Below are positions 33,660-42,841 of a stretch of 64,000 nucleotides of DNA, piece after piece. Each line of letters opens with the position of its first letter. Position 1 is the stretch's first letter. The stretch covers positions 1,302,001 to 1,366,000 of the forward strand of contig NC_017733.1 of the NCBI RefSeq assembly GCF_000259235.1, in the 5' to 3' direction. The notes beneath the pieces are model-generated. The model was not told where the DNA came from. It saw only the letters and a program-made list of their open reading frames with translations, and searched no databases. Position numbers and translations under genes: made by a program. The DNA comes from Helicobacter pylori_CU (GTDB lineage: Bacteria; Campylobacterota; Campylobacteria; Campylobacterales; Helicobacteraceae).

Positions 33660-36600
33660 TGGGGGGGGGGGGTGGATTTTGCAAGATTTCTTGTATTAAG
33701 GCTTTGCTGTCATTCCCTTTTAAATGGGGCAAATCGCTCGTCAAAAATCCAAGCGTTTTTTGGATTTCAATCGTGCGCGCGATGACTTTAATGATACAGG
33801 TTACATGATCAAAGTCGCAAGGCTCGTTTTTGTGGCTTTTTAAATACTTGTCTAAAACGCCATACCCCCCTATCATGTAATCATGAATTTCTTTACTCAC
33901 CCCCCTAAAATAAGCGCTATGGTTGATATAAAGCCGTTGTTCTGGCTCGTTATGAGAGGGTTTTTTGATGATGCGATCATGCGCTTCTTTGTAGTAGGAT
34001 TCGCCTATGGTGGCGTCTTTTAATTTGTTAAAGCTGTGATTCAGGCTTTCTTTATTTAAGACATGCAAGCCGATTAATTCAATCCCTAAAAGGCTTAAAG
34101 CCCTAAACAAATCTTTATTGTTTGTGAAAAGGATTTTAGGGTAATCGTTTTTAAGGAAGTCTTCATAACGCTTGCGGTAATTTGGGGAATACAATAACGC
34201 ATAGATATAGCCTAAAACCTCTAGCGGCTCAAAAGAATGGCTATAATGCTTGTCTATGAAACTTCTAAACTCTGGCGTAAAATTTTCGGTGTAGTTGGGG
34301 TTATGGTATAGTGGATTTACATAATCGCCTCCCTCCATTCCTGGACATGTCCAAGTGCGCAAATCTGAAATTTTATTACTAACAAATCCTACGCCGCTTT
34401 TTTGTGATTGACAAAATCTGCGAGAAGTAATTAGCGCGACATTTTTGCGCGTTTGATTGGGTGTTTTAGGGTTTGTTGGGGGGGGGGGTAACATGTGCTT
34501 GAAAACTTCGCCTCGTGGATAAGCGATAAAAGACTTTGATTTACCGGTATAATAAGTGTAGTAAAAATCAAAAGGGCGGTATTGGCACGAAACAATGTAT
34601 TCTTCTAAATTGTTAGCGTTTGCCTTAACGTCTTTAATAGCATATTCTAAACGCCAATCTCTGCCATCTTTTTTAATATTATAAACTCTGCGTAACTCGC
34701 TAGGTTCTAAGGTTGAAAAATCTTTTAAAAGCTTTAACAAGCTTTCTTTGTCCTTATGGAAAACGACATGGTCTCGTTGCGAACAAATACCGGTGCTTCC
34801 AACTTGAAACACCTCCTGAACGCTAAAGCCTTGTTCGTATTCCTCTAACAAGAGGGTTTCTTGAGGTATGAGTGAGTAAAAAGGCTCTCTTGGGGTCAGC
34901 TCAAGCCATTCAATCCTATCCAAATCATTTTGGGCTAAAAAGGCGTATTTTTCAGCCCTTTCGCCATAAACATCATAATAGTGGATTTTTTGCTTTACTA
35001 CTTGCGGGTTTTTGACAAAGAGGTTAATGGACACGCCTTGCATGATATTGAAAACGTTCTCATCTTTTGCGCCTTGTGGGGTTTCCTCCTTTTTCCTAGC
35101 GTTTCCATGCAAATTTAAGATATAAAGCTCATCGTAGCATTCTAAAAGAGAGCGCCTTAACCCCCTAAAAGTAGGGTTGTCTAAAAAGGCGTTGTTAGAG
35201 ATAAAGCCAAAAAGGCCATGCCCTAATAATTCGATCTTGTTTTGAGCGAAACGCATGAATTTCACGTAATCGTCTAAGAGCCATTTAGGGTTTTTCTCCT
35301 TTTGTAGTTTGTATTTAGAATGGAGGCTTTTAAGTTTCTTTAGATCGTTTTCACTACCGCTTTCTTTTTGTTTTTGAATGTTCTTTAAAAGCGTTTGGAT
35401 TTTATCGGTGAGTTTAATGTTTTTTTCAATTTCTATGGTTTGAAATTCAGGCTCTATGCCGTAAGTGGCTTTCACTTCCCATTCAAACAAGCCATCATTA
35501 CTGCTCGCCCCGCTATAAGGGGGGTTACCGGTGATGATAAGGATGTTTTCATCTTTTTTGATTTTTTGAGCGTTTGAAAGCTCTTTTTCAAAAATCGGGT
35601 TTAGCCCACGATAAGCGATGATCTCACTAGGCTGTATGAGGGTGTTGGTTAAAATGATTTTAAGCGCGTCGTTGTCTTTGAGAGGTTTTTTAAATTCCTC
35701 CTTAAAGGCTTGGCTGAGGTTCAAATGAGCGATCGCATAAGGAGCGATCAAGTACTCAAACCCATAGAATTGCTTCAAGAGGTTTTGGTATTTGTCCTCT
35801 TTAGTGGAGGTGCCTCCATCGCTTGTTTTTCTCGTTTCTAGTGCCTTTCTAAACGCTTCCAATAAAAAAGTGCCGGTGCCGGTAGCAAAATCTAAGAGCT
35901 TGATGTTTTCGTTATCTAAAGCGCTTTTTAAGCCTAAGGGAGCGTCTTTGAAATGCGTTTTAAGCAAACTATCCAAAGCGTTAATGATGAATTTCACCAC
36001 AGAATCTGGGGTGTAATACACGCCCTTACTCTCTCGTAATTTAGGGTCATAAGCGCTTAAAAAGGTTTCATAAAAGTGCAAATAAGGGTCTTTATCGTCA
36101 TTCAAATCTTTAAGGATAGAATCCATATCAACATGATTGATCAAGCTTAGAATTTCATTTAAAAGCCATTGGATTTCTTTGATTGCATCAAGTTTCTTTA
36201 AAAAATCCGCCATTTCTCTGATCACAGCGAAATTTTTAGGGATGGAACTCCTCACATTATCCAAATTGATTTTTTCAAAAGGGTGGTTGAGCTTGGCTAA
36301 AAAAAGGCTGTAGGTGAGCGTTTGAGCGAGCGCATCGCTAAAGTCTTCAAAGCTCAATTCTTCATAAAGATATTCTTTAAAATTCTTAAAAATGCTAGAA
36401 ACATGCGTGTCTTTTTGGTATTGGATTAAAGCGTCTTTTAAATACTTGGTGGGCGCGCTTAAATGCGTTGCGAAATCTTTAGCGTTAGTAATAGGGGCTG
36501 CTTCGTAATTGAAAAAGCTTTTGAACAATTCAACTAAATCGCGCTCGGTTTGCGGGTTGGGTTTTAAGGGTTTAGAGAGTTCATCAAGGCTAGCGACAGA

Positions 36601-36966
36601 AATTTCTCTTTTAATTAAAGACTCATTATTTTCATCTTTCCCTACCCACACGAAATTAAGGTAATCGGTGAGCATGAGGTTAGGATTCAATTCTAAATAT
36701 TTAAGAACTTGATCGCTTTTTAAGAGCCGGTTAAGATCAGTCCCTACCCTTTTATTTTCTATATAGCCAATGTTTAGCCCTTGAAAAGAAACGCGAAAAT
36801 CAGGCTGACCCCCTTGTTTGTCTCTGTTAGGCTCATGTTCAATCTTAAATTCTTTATTAAAATTCTCTTTTAAACTTATAAGCAAGTTTTCTAAAGGGCG
36901 ACGGTGCGTGGGTTCATTACTTTCAGGCGTCAGATCTTTAATGCCTTCTAAATATTCTTTTAGCAT
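33655..36966 (-). CDS. Type IIG restriction-modification enzyme (fused nuclease-methyltransferase), phase-variable
   Basis: Single polypeptide of 1103 residues expected to methylate and cut DNA. Residues 53-72 show a PD-(D/E)xK nuclease motif (PD at 55-56, then E70-N-K72). LLDFATGTGTF (358-368) is the SAM-binding motif and NPPY (481-484) the adenine-methylase catalytic motif. The C-terminal third is a recognition domain. A C11 tract codes for PPPP at about residue 827, just before NVALITSRRF, and a C12 tract ends the protein as PPPPPI. With 11 cytosines the first tract is in frame, so the gene is ON here. AAGGGG precedes the ATG. Corresponds to the HP1354/HP1353 locus. Confidence 0.85.
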   Translation of the reverse strand: MLKEYLEGIKDLTPESNEPTHRRPLENLLISLKENFNKEFKIEHEPNRDKQGGQPDFRVSFQGLNIGYIENKRVGTDLNRLLKSDQVLKYLELNPNLMLTDYLNFVWVGKDENNESLIKREISVASLDELSKPLKPNPQTERDLVELFKSFFNYEAAPITNAKDFATHLSAPTKYLKDALIQYQKDTHVSSIFKNFKEYLYEELSFEDFSDALAQTLTYSLFLAKLNHPFEKINLDNVRSSIPKNFAVIREMADFLKKLDAIKEIQWLLNEILSLINHVDMDSILKDLNDDKDPYLHFYETFLSAYDPKLRESKGVYYTPDSVVKFIINALDSLLKTHFKDAPLGLKSALDNENIKLLDFATGTGTFLLEAFRKALETRKTSDGGTSTKEDKYQNLLKQFYGFEYLIAPYAIAHLNLSQAFKEEFKKPLKDNDALKIILTNTLIQPSEIIAYRGLNPIFEKELSNAQKIKKDENILIITGNPPYSGASSNDGLFEWEVKATYGIEPEFQTIEIEKNIKLTDKIQTLLKNIQKQKESGSENDLKKLKSLHSKYKLQKEKNPKWLLDDYVKFMRFAQNKIELLGHGLFGFISNNAFLDNPTFRGLRRSLLECYDELYILNLHGNARKKEETPQGAKDENVFNIMQGVSINLFVKNPQVVKQKIHYYDVYGERAEKYAFLAQNDLDRIEWLELTPREPFYSLIPQETLLLEEYEQGFSVQEVFQVGSTGICSQRDHVVFHKDKESLLKLLKDFSTLEPSELRRVYNIKKDGRDWRLEYAIKDVKANANNLEEYIVSCQYRPFDFYYTYYTGKSKSFIAYPRGEVFKHMLPPPPTNPKTPNQTRKNVALITSRRFCQSQKSGVGFVSNKISDLRTWTCPGMEGGDYVNPLYHNPNYTENFTPEFRSFIDKHYSHSFEPLEVLGYIYALLYSPNYRKRYEDFLKNDYPKILFTNNKDLFRALSLLGIELIGLHVLNKESLNHSFNKLKDATIGESYYKEAHDRIIKKPSHNEPEQRLYINHSAYFRGVSKEIHDYMIGGYGVLDKYLKSHKNEPCDFDHVTCIIKVIARTIEIQKTLGFLTSDLPHLKGNDSKALIQEILQNPPPPPI
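33661..33672. repeat. G12 homopolymer at the 3' end of the type IIG gene
   Basis: Twelve guanines (cytosines on the coding strand) just before the stop codon. At 12 the protein ends PPPPPI. At 11 or 14 the frame runs on into cassette B for about 50 residues. Tracts of this length slip readily in H. pylori. Confidence 0.9.
34478..34488. repeat. G11 homopolymer inside the type IIG gene
   Basis: Eleven guanines (C11 in the coding sense) encode four prolines immediately upstream of the recognition-domain block. At 11 the frame continues to the end. Loss or gain of one base would truncate the enzyme before its last quarter. Confidence 0.9.
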
Positions 36967-36990
36967 GCTAATAACCCCTTTTTAAAGTTT

Positions 36991-37812
36991 TTAAGCCATT
37001 TTCATGTGCATGTCAATAAAAGTGGCTTGATGGATTAAAGCTCCTACGCTAATGGCATCCACGCCGCTTTTTGCGTAAGCGTTAATGCTCTCTAGCGAGA
37101 TGTTCCCGCTCGCTTCTAGTAAAACAAAGGGATAATGCACCTCTCTATAAGCGGCAATTTCTTTAGTCTCTAAAACGCTCATGTTATCGCACATCACAAT
37201 ATCCGCTCCCGCACTCATGGCGTTTTTGGCCTCTTCAAAGCTCTCGCATTCAATTTCAATTTTAGCCGTGAAAGGCAAGTTTTTTCTGGCATGCGCTAAA
37301 AAGCTTTTGAGATCTTTCACATGCTTTAAATGCGTGTCTTTAAGCATTAAAGCGTCATCTAGCCCTAAGCGGTGGTTGCTCGCCCCCCCATTAAGCACGG
37401 AATATTTTTCAAAAATCCTTAAAAGGGGTCTGGTTTTTCTCGTATCCAACAAACGCACCTTATGAGAATTTAAAGCTTCTACAAAACGGCTCGTTAAAGT
37501 AGCGATCCCGCTGCTGTGTTGCAAAAGGTTTAAAAGGGTGCGCTCAACCTTTAAAAGCATGCTAAAATCCCCCCTAATTTCCATTAAAGTGTCTTTAGGC
37601 TTGAAGCGTTCTTTATCCTTAATGGTTTGAACGCATTCAATGCCAGTCATTTGAAGCAACTCTAAAGCGTATTTTTCGCCTGAAAACACGCCCTCTTGTT
37701 TAGCCCTAACAAAGGCTGTGGCTTTAAAGTCCTTTTCTAACACCCTTTCAAACAAATCCCCATGCCCTAAATCTTCTTTTAAGGCGCATTCTAAAAAGGT
37801 TCTAATCTCCAT
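36991..37812 (-). CDS. nadC: Nicotinate-nucleotide pyrophosphorylase (quinolinate phosphoribosyltransferase)
   Basis: Converts quinolinate and PRPP to nicotinate mononucleotide in de novo NAD synthesis. The 273-residue product has the family motifs LLNLLQHSSGIATLTSRFV, DTRKTRPLLRIFEKYSVLNGG with basic substrate-binding residues, and VLLEASGNISLESINAYAKSGVDAISVGAL. Length is normal. Its start codon overlaps the nadA stop by one base, so the two enzymes of the pathway are coupled. Confidence 0.96.
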   Translation of the reverse strand: MEIRTFLECALKEDLGHGDLFERVLEKDFKATAFVRAKQEGVFSGEKYALELLQMTGIECVQTIKDKERFKPKDTLMEIRGDFSMLLKVERTLLNLLQHSSGIATLTSRFVEALNSHKVRLLDTRKTRPLLRIFEKYSVLNGGASNHRLGLDDALMLKDTHLKHVKDLKSFLAHARKNLPFTAKIEIECESFEEAKNAMSAGADIVMCDNMSVLETKEIAAYREVHYPFVLLEASGNISLESINAYAKSGVDAISVGALIHQATFIDMHMKMA

Positions 37813-38822
37813 TAAGATAACTCCATCATTTTGGTTAAAGCGAGTTTGGCCAAACGCGCCACCTCATCTTTTAATTCAATCACATTGTAAGCCCTGTGGT
37901 TTTTGTAAGCCTTTAAGACTTCAAACAAATCTTTTAAAGTCGTTTCGTTCATGGTAGGGCAAAGGGCGAGCGTGCTAGAAAGAATGAAAGTGTTTTGATG
38001 GTTACGCTTGGCTTTCAAGCGGTTGACTAAATGGCTTTCAGTGCCTATGGCGACTTTTTGATCGGGGCTTAGCTTTTCTACAAATTCTATGATCTGACTC
38101 GTTGATCCGCTAAAATCAGCGTTAGAAACTACGCTAGGATCGCACTCTGGATGGACAGCGATTAAAATATCCGGGTATTTTTGGCGGTAAAATTCAATGT
38201 CTTCTAATTTGAAAAGCTGATGCACCGAACAAAAGCCGTTGTAACAAATCACATCAGCGTTTTTGATTTCTTCTGGGCTATTTGCACCTAAAATCGCGCT
38301 TTTTAAGCCATTTTCTAGAGCTAGATTTTCCCCCAAGCATTTATCCGGTAAAAAAAAGATTTTTTTATTTTGTTTTAAGGCATGATTAAAGATTTTAGAA
38401 GCGTTCCTGCTCGTGCAGACCACGCCATTGTCTTTAGCGACTTTGGCTTTCACTTCAGCGTTAGAATTGATATAAGTGATAGGGTAAAATTCTTTAACGC
38501 CGTATTCTTTCAATAAATGGACGCTTTTATCGTAGTAATGGCTATCTATCATCCTCGCCATAGAACAGCATGAGAGTTTGGGCATGATCACTTGTTTGTC
38601 AAAGGCTAGGGCTTTCACGCTCTCGCCCATAAAATGCACCCCGCAAAACACGATGAGGTTTTTATCGCTTTGGCTTGCGATTTTAGCCAACTCCAGGCTA
38701 TCGCCTGTATGATGGGCTAACTCTACAATCTCATCTTTTTGATAAAAATGAGCCACTAAAAGCGCGTCTAAATCGTGCAACAATTCCACAATAGAAGTTT
38801 TTAAATCGTTATCAGTTGGCAT
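37812..38822 (-). CDS. nadA: Quinolinate synthase
   Basis: Iron-sulphur enzyme condensing iminoaspartate with dihydroxyacetone phosphate. The 336-residue product has three well-placed cysteines for the [4Fe-4S] cluster, in IVFCGVHFMGES, CYNGFCSVHQ and LALCPTMNET. The substrate motif VHPECDPSVV is also present. No nadB aspartate oxidase is in this window. It overlaps psd by 11 bp and nadC by one base. Confidence 0.95.
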   Translation of the reverse strand: MPTDNDLKTSIVELLHDLDALLVAHFYQKDEIVELAHHTGDSLELAKIASQSDKNLIVFCGVHFMGESVKALAFDKQVIMPKLSCCSMARMIDSHYYDKSVHLLKEYGVKEFYPITYINSNAEVKAKVAKDNGVVCTSRNASKIFNHALKQNKKIFFLPDKCLGENLALENGLKSAILGANSPEEIKNADVICYNGFCSVHQLFKLEDIEFYRQKYPDILIAVHPECDPSVVSNADFSGSTSQIIEFVEKLSPDQKVAIGTESHLVNRLKAKRNHQNTFILSSTLALCPTMNETTLKDLFEVLKAYKNHRAYNVIELKDEVARLAKLALTKMMELS

Positions 38823-39615
38823 GAAATTCCCCTATACTTTCCCCAAACTTCACGCTTTTTTCTCTCAAATCCTTAAAAGCGGTGTTTTGAATGAATAAAA
38901 CAATCGTAGAGCCCATTTCAAAATTCCCTAAATTATCCCCCTTTTTCACCTTAATCGGCGGGTTGTAAGAGTAGGTTTGCGTGAAACGGGCTTTAGCGTT
39001 AGTTTGGATATTCTTATCAAAATTAAAACGCATTTTACCCACATTTAACGCTCCCACCGCTACAAAATACAATTGATTGCCTTGAATGTCTTTTGCAACA
39101 AGCACTACCCTTTCATTGCCCACAAACAGATTGTTGTTTTTGTAAAGCGAGGGCTTATTGACCGGCAATAGTTTCCCCGCAAAATAACGAGCCTCTAAAA
39201 TTTCTAAATCGCAAGGGGCGTGGTAGTGGTGGTAATCTTTGGGCGAAAGGTAAAAATTCGCATAGAAAAAAGAAGGGCTTAAGGGGTTGATTTCGCCCAC
39301 TAATTCATGCGCTTTATAAGGCATGCCTTTAATTTGTAAAGCGCTATCGTTGTCTAAAAAAGCGCATTCAGTGATCAAAGCGTCGCAAGGCGCGATGCAA
39401 ATATTAGGGGCTTTGTCAAAGGGCCGTTCTTTTTTTAAGGAGCGCGTGAAAAGAGCGTTCAAACTCTTATAGTTTTCCAAAGGCTCAAACTCGCTCAAAT
39501 CAATTTTAAAGATCTTAACATAAAGAGCGTTGATGCCTTTTTGGATAAAAGAAGGGAATTTATAGCCAGCCACAGAGCCAAAAACCCTTGAAAGAGCGTT
39601 GCTTAAAGCTACCAT
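38812..39615 (-). CDS. psd: Phosphatidylserine decarboxylase proenzyme
   Basis: Makes phosphatidylethanolamine at the inner membrane. The 267-residue proenzyme has YHHYHAPCD (about residues 128-136), including a catalytic His. The self-cleavage site is within FEMGSTIVLF, between Gly235 and Ser236, the Ser becoming the pyruvoyl group; the usual LGST is MGST here, as in other Helicobacter. It overlaps the upstream gene by 7 bp and nadA by 11 bp. Confidence 0.94.
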   Translation of the reverse strand: MVALSNALSRVFGSVAGYKFPSFIQKGINALYVKIFKIDLSEFEPLENYKSLNALFTRSLKKERPFDKAPNICIAPCDALITECAFLDNDSALQIKGMPYKAHELVGEINPLSPSFFYANFYLSPKDYHHYHAPCDLEILEARYFAGKLLPVNKPSLYKNNNLFVGNERVVLVAKDIQGNQLYFVAVGALNVGKMRFNFDKNIQTNAKARFTQTYSYNPPIKVKKGDNLGNFEMGSTIVLFIQNTAFKDLREKSVKFGESIGEFHAN

Positions 39616-40115
39616 TTTAACCCTGCCATGTTCAGTATAAATTCCACCTCGCCCTTACTCACTTTAAATTCTTTAGAAATAGAATCCACGCTATAACCCT
39701 CTTGATACATCTTCAAAACCTGTTTTTCATTGATCTCATCGCTAGCGGCATAATGCCCCATGTCTTTGAATTTGTTCTCTAAAGTAATGATTTTTTCTTC
39801 TAAATAATCGCGCTCTTTGTCCATGGATTTTTGGATTTCTTGTAGCTGGTTATAAAGGTGCGAAAGGGTCGTTTTTAATGAGCTATCCTCTTTAGCGCTC
39901 TTTTCTAAAGAAAGACCTTCCAAACGCCCCTCTAATTCTTTCAAACGCTTAGAATAAATATAATTTTCTTGATAGGATTCATCTAAAGTTTTTTCTAAAC
40001 GCCTCATTTTATGGTAAAACTCTTTTTCTTTAAGATACAAATACCCCACCAAGCACACCAACACCAATAAAATCGCTCCTAAAACGACCATAAACAAATC
40101 ATTAGAAGATAACAT
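39609..40115 (-). CDS. Membrane-anchored coiled-coil protein with C-terminal HTH-like tail (HP1358-like)
   Basis: A 168-residue protein with one N-terminal membrane helix (MVVLGAILLVLVCLVGYLYL). A long acidic/basic coiled coil follows (about residues 30-120). The C-terminal 40 residues, KQVLKMYQEGYSVDSISKEF followed by KVSKGEVEFILN, look like a helix-turn-helix or DUF6115-type tail. The layout resembles SwrB-like proteins of other bacteria, which would place it at the inner membrane. Function here is unknown. Confidence 0.7.
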   Translation of the reverse strand: MLSSNDLFMVVLGAILLVLVCLVGYLYLKEKEFYHKMRRLEKTLDESYQENYIYSKRLKELEGRLEGLSLEKSAKEDSSLKTTLSHLYNQLQEIQKSMDKERDYLEEKIITLENKFKDMGHYAASDEINEKQVLKMYQEGYSVDSISKEFKVSKGEVEFILNMAGLKW

Positions 40116-40127
40116 TACCGCTCCCGT

Positions 40128-40622
40128 TCATAATTTTAAGCCTTTTCTTTCGCTATCAACAATGAAAGAATCATAACGCTTAATGTCTAGGGCGTGCATG
40201 CGAGTGATTTCTAAAAAATCTTTATCCCTTGCCACGCCAAAAAAGGCTAGGATTTTCCCCTCTAACACGCAACGCCCATAGTAAGTTTGAGGCGCTATCA
40301 GGCTTGATTTTTTCAGGCAAATTAACCCATGCCCTAAAGCGATGATGCGGTTATTTTGCTCCAATTCAAGCAGGTTTTCTTTTAAAAGCAGGCTTTCTAA
40401 TTTTTCCAGCTTAAAATACAGCGCTTTGAGCAATTCCAGAGTGTCATTTTCAACATTCAAGCGTGAAAAATCAAAGCCAGAATTTAACCAATCAAATTCT
40501 TCTAATACCGCTAAAGAGCGTTTAGTTTTAGAAATAAACCTTTCATAAGAAAACGATAAATCGCATTGGACTAAGCGCGTTTCAAACCCTAAAGCTTGGG
40601 ATCTTAAAACCAACTCATGCAT
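40128..40622 (-). CDS. Hypothetical protein with PilZ-like C-terminal region (HP1359-like)
   Basis: A 164-residue protein beginning MHELVLRSQALGFETRLVQC. The C-terminal part, RIIALGHGLICLKKSSL, then CVLEGKILAFFGVARDKD and IKRYDSFIVDSERKGLKL, has the strand pattern and the ending (I-x-x-F-I-x-x-x-E-R) seen in PilZ domains. It lacks the RxxxR c-di-GMP ligand motif at the expected place. The ATG at 40622 is chosen because it overlaps the ubiA end; an upstream in-frame ATG would add a hydrophobic piece that merely overlaps ubiA. Assignment is tentative. Confidence 0.6.
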   Translation of the reverse strand: MHELVLRSQALGFETRLVQCDLSFSYERFISKTKRSLAVLEEFDWLNSGFDFSRLNVENDTLELLKALYFKLEKLESLLLKENLLELEQNNRIIALGHGLICLKKSSLIAPQTYYGRCVLEGKILAFFGVARDKDFLEITRMHALDIKRYDSFIVDSERKGLKL

Positions 40623-41499
40623 GCTTAAACCCCACATCAAGGACAATAAAAATAAAAAACACCACCCCCAAATAGCCATTACTCACAAAAAAGGCTTTAG
40701 GGATGTTTTTATAATCTCTGGCCACTAAGATCTGCTCATAGAGTAAAATCAAGGCTGAAACCCCTAAGCCTAAATACGCAAAAAGCCCCCCATGATAGCA
40801 CTTTATAAAAAAAAGCCAGCAGATCAGCGCCACAAGGTGCGAGAGCCTTGAAAGGTTCAAGCACCATTTTTCCCCTAATTGACTAGGAATGGAAAACAAG
40901 CCCCTTTCTTTATCAAACTCCATATCCTGTAAAGAATAGAGCAAATCAAACCCAGCCACCCACAGCATCACCCCTAAAGCCAAAAAGACATTCCATAAAG
41001 GAATATCCCCTAAAACCGCCACGCTTCCCGCAATGGGGGCTAAACCCAAAGCCAAACCCACAACAAAATGTGCCAAAGAAGAAAAGCGCTTGAAATACGA
41101 ATATCCCCCTAAGATGATTAAAAAAGGTAACGAAAGCTTGAAAGCTAAAGGGTTAATGAAATAGCTCACTCCCACGAATAAAAGCGCGTTTGAAACGCTA
41201 AAAATGACCATGCCTTTAACGCTGATTCTGCCATCCACGCTCGGGCGGTTTTTCGTCCTTGGGTTATCCTTGTCAATATCTCTATCCACCAAGCGGTTAA
41301 ACCCCATAGCGAAGTTTCTCGCCCCTAATAAGGCTAAAAAACAAAGGATTAGGGTTTCTAACCCAAAAAAGAGCGTTTGATTTTTTTGATAGGAGCTTAT
41401 GACCATAGCCATGAGTAAAAACATGCTAGAAAATATCGTATGCTCCAAAGCGACCAATTCGCTTAAAGCTTTGATTTGGTGCGTGATTTTTTTAAGCAA
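40615..41499 (-). CDS. ubiA: UbiA-family prenyltransferase (menaquinone pathway)
   Basis: Inner-membrane aromatic prenyltransferase, 294 residues with eight or nine hydrophobic helices. The first Asp-rich motif is in GFNRLVDRDIDKDNPRTKNRP (about residues 66-86) and the second in DLLYSLQDMEFDKERGLFSIP (about 184-204). Although usually annotated as 4-hydroxybenzoate prenyltransferase, H. pylori makes menaquinone by the futalosine route, so a MqnP-type role is more likely. It is followed by an overlapping hypothetical gene. Confidence 0.9.
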   Translation of the reverse strand: MLKKITHQIKALSELVALEHTIFSSMFLLMAMVISSYQKNQTLFFGLETLILCFLALLGARNFAMGFNRLVDRDIDKDNPRTKNRPSVDGRISVKGMVIFSVSNALLFVGVSYFINPLAFKLSLPFLIILGGYSYFKRFSSLAHFVVGLALGLAPIAGSVAVLGDIPLWNVFLALGVMLWVAGFDLLYSLQDMEFDKERGLFSIPSQLGEKWCLNLSRLSHLVALICWLFFIKCYHGGLFAYLGLGVSALILLYEQILVARDYKNIPKAFFVSNGYLGVVFFIFIVLDVGFKHA

Positions 41500-41527
41500 T
41501 TATTTGATCCCTAATAAAATGACTTTT

Positions 41528-42841
41528 CTAACCTACAATTAAGCTAGGCATTATAATATATTGATAGCAACAATACAAGAAAAAGCCCATGCTTAAAACA
41601 TTCATGCTTAAATAAACCTTAAAAAAACGCACGCTCACAATCGTTAAAAACAAATGCGCCCCTAAAAGCCATAAAGGCGAAGAGATTGAAATCGTAGGGA
41701 TGGTTAAAGGCATGCTTAGAATATGATCCAATAAAGACCCCAAACCCACAGCATGCAAGAACAAACTCAAAGGGAAAAACACGATAAAAATCAAGCCTAA
41801 AGGAATGCTAAAGAGCTGGTAGGGCGAAAACATAGGGAAAAAGGCATGCGCGACAATGAGCATGTTCAAAAACACCAGCGCGCTTAAGCTTATGACTTGA
41901 AACGATCGCATTAAAAAAGAAGAATCTTTAAAAAAAATTTGAGTGTGTTTTAAAAATAAAAAGATATACCACACCCCACAAACAGAAAGCAAAAACCCCA
42001 CGCTAAAAAGCAATTTAGGGAGTAACGCTATGGCGATACAGCACGCTAAAACCAAAAGTTTAAAACTCAAGATTCTTACCCCAAAAAAGCATGCCAAAAA
42101 CCCTAATAAGCCCATTAAAAACGCCCTGAAAAAAGAGGGTAAAAAATCTAACAGCAATAAATACCCCAGCAAAAAAACCCACACCAAAACCCCTATATCA
42201 TAAAAAGCGTTCCTGTAAGGGAAATAGCGTTTTTGTAAGGGGGTATAAAAAAGAGAGAAAAGGAAATACACGCTCATGCTTAAAATCCCTAAATGAAACC
42301 CGCTAATGGCTAGTAAGTGGTTGATCCCTAGCGCGTTAGCCCTGTCTCTTAAATCCTTATTCAAGCTATCCCCTATGAATAACGCTCGATACAAATTACC
42401 CACCAAAGCGTTGGAATGAGCGCTATCAATGAAATGGCGCAAACGCGATTTGAAATTGTGTTTTCGCATCAAAGAAAAAGAATAGGTTTGAAAAAAGCAT
42501 GATTTTAGAGACTCTAAGAACGAGCAAGGCTTGATCTTGCCAAAAAATTGCGCATGGCGGTATTGGAGGTTTTTTAAAGGCTCTTTAATGGTGGTGTAAA
42601 AGATCATGCCCTTAGATTGGAGTTTTAAGACAAAATAGGTTTTTTGATCTTTCGTTTTAGGGTATTGTAATAAGATTTGAGCGTTCAAGCTTGTAGGTTT
42701 TGAAAAATCAAGCTTTTGGTAATTCAAGTATTCTAAATAAAGATTGATTGCCAACAAAAGGCTTAAAAACACCCCACACCATAAGTATTCTTTGGGGGTT
42801 GAAAGAAGTTCAAACGCCCCCTGAAAAGTTTTATCTTTCAA
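41528..42841 (-). CDS. comEC: DNA uptake channel ComEC, short form
   Basis: Inner-membrane channel carrying transforming single-stranded DNA into the cytoplasm. The 437-residue product has the Competence-domain motif LRDRANALGINHLLAISGFHLGILS around residues 164-188 and about ten membrane helices. It lacks the C-terminal metallo-beta-lactamase-like domain of long ComEC proteins, as is usual for H. pylori, so it ends after the channel. It overlaps dnaB by 4 bp (ATGA). Confidence 0.92.
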   Translation of the reverse strand: MKDKTFQGAFELLSTPKEYLWCGVFLSLLLAINLYLEYLNYQKLDFSKPTSLNAQILLQYPKTKDQKTYFVLKLQSKGMIFYTTIKEPLKNLQYRHAQFFGKIKPCSFLESLKSCFFQTYSFSLMRKHNFKSRLRHFIDSAHSNALVGNLYRALFIGDSLNKDLRDRANALGINHLLAISGFHLGILSMSVYFLFSLFYTPLQKRYFPYRNAFYDIGVLVWVFLLGYLLLLDFLPSFFRAFLMGLLGFLACFFGVRILSFKLLVLACCIAIALLPKLLFSVGFLLSVCGVWYIFLFLKHTQIFFKDSSFLMRSFQVISLSALVFLNMLIVAHAFFPMFSPYQLFSIPLGLIFIVFFPLSLFLHAVGLGSLLDHILSMPLTIPTISISSPLWLLGAHLFLTIVSVRFFKVYLSMNVLSMGFFLYCCYQYIIMPSLIVG

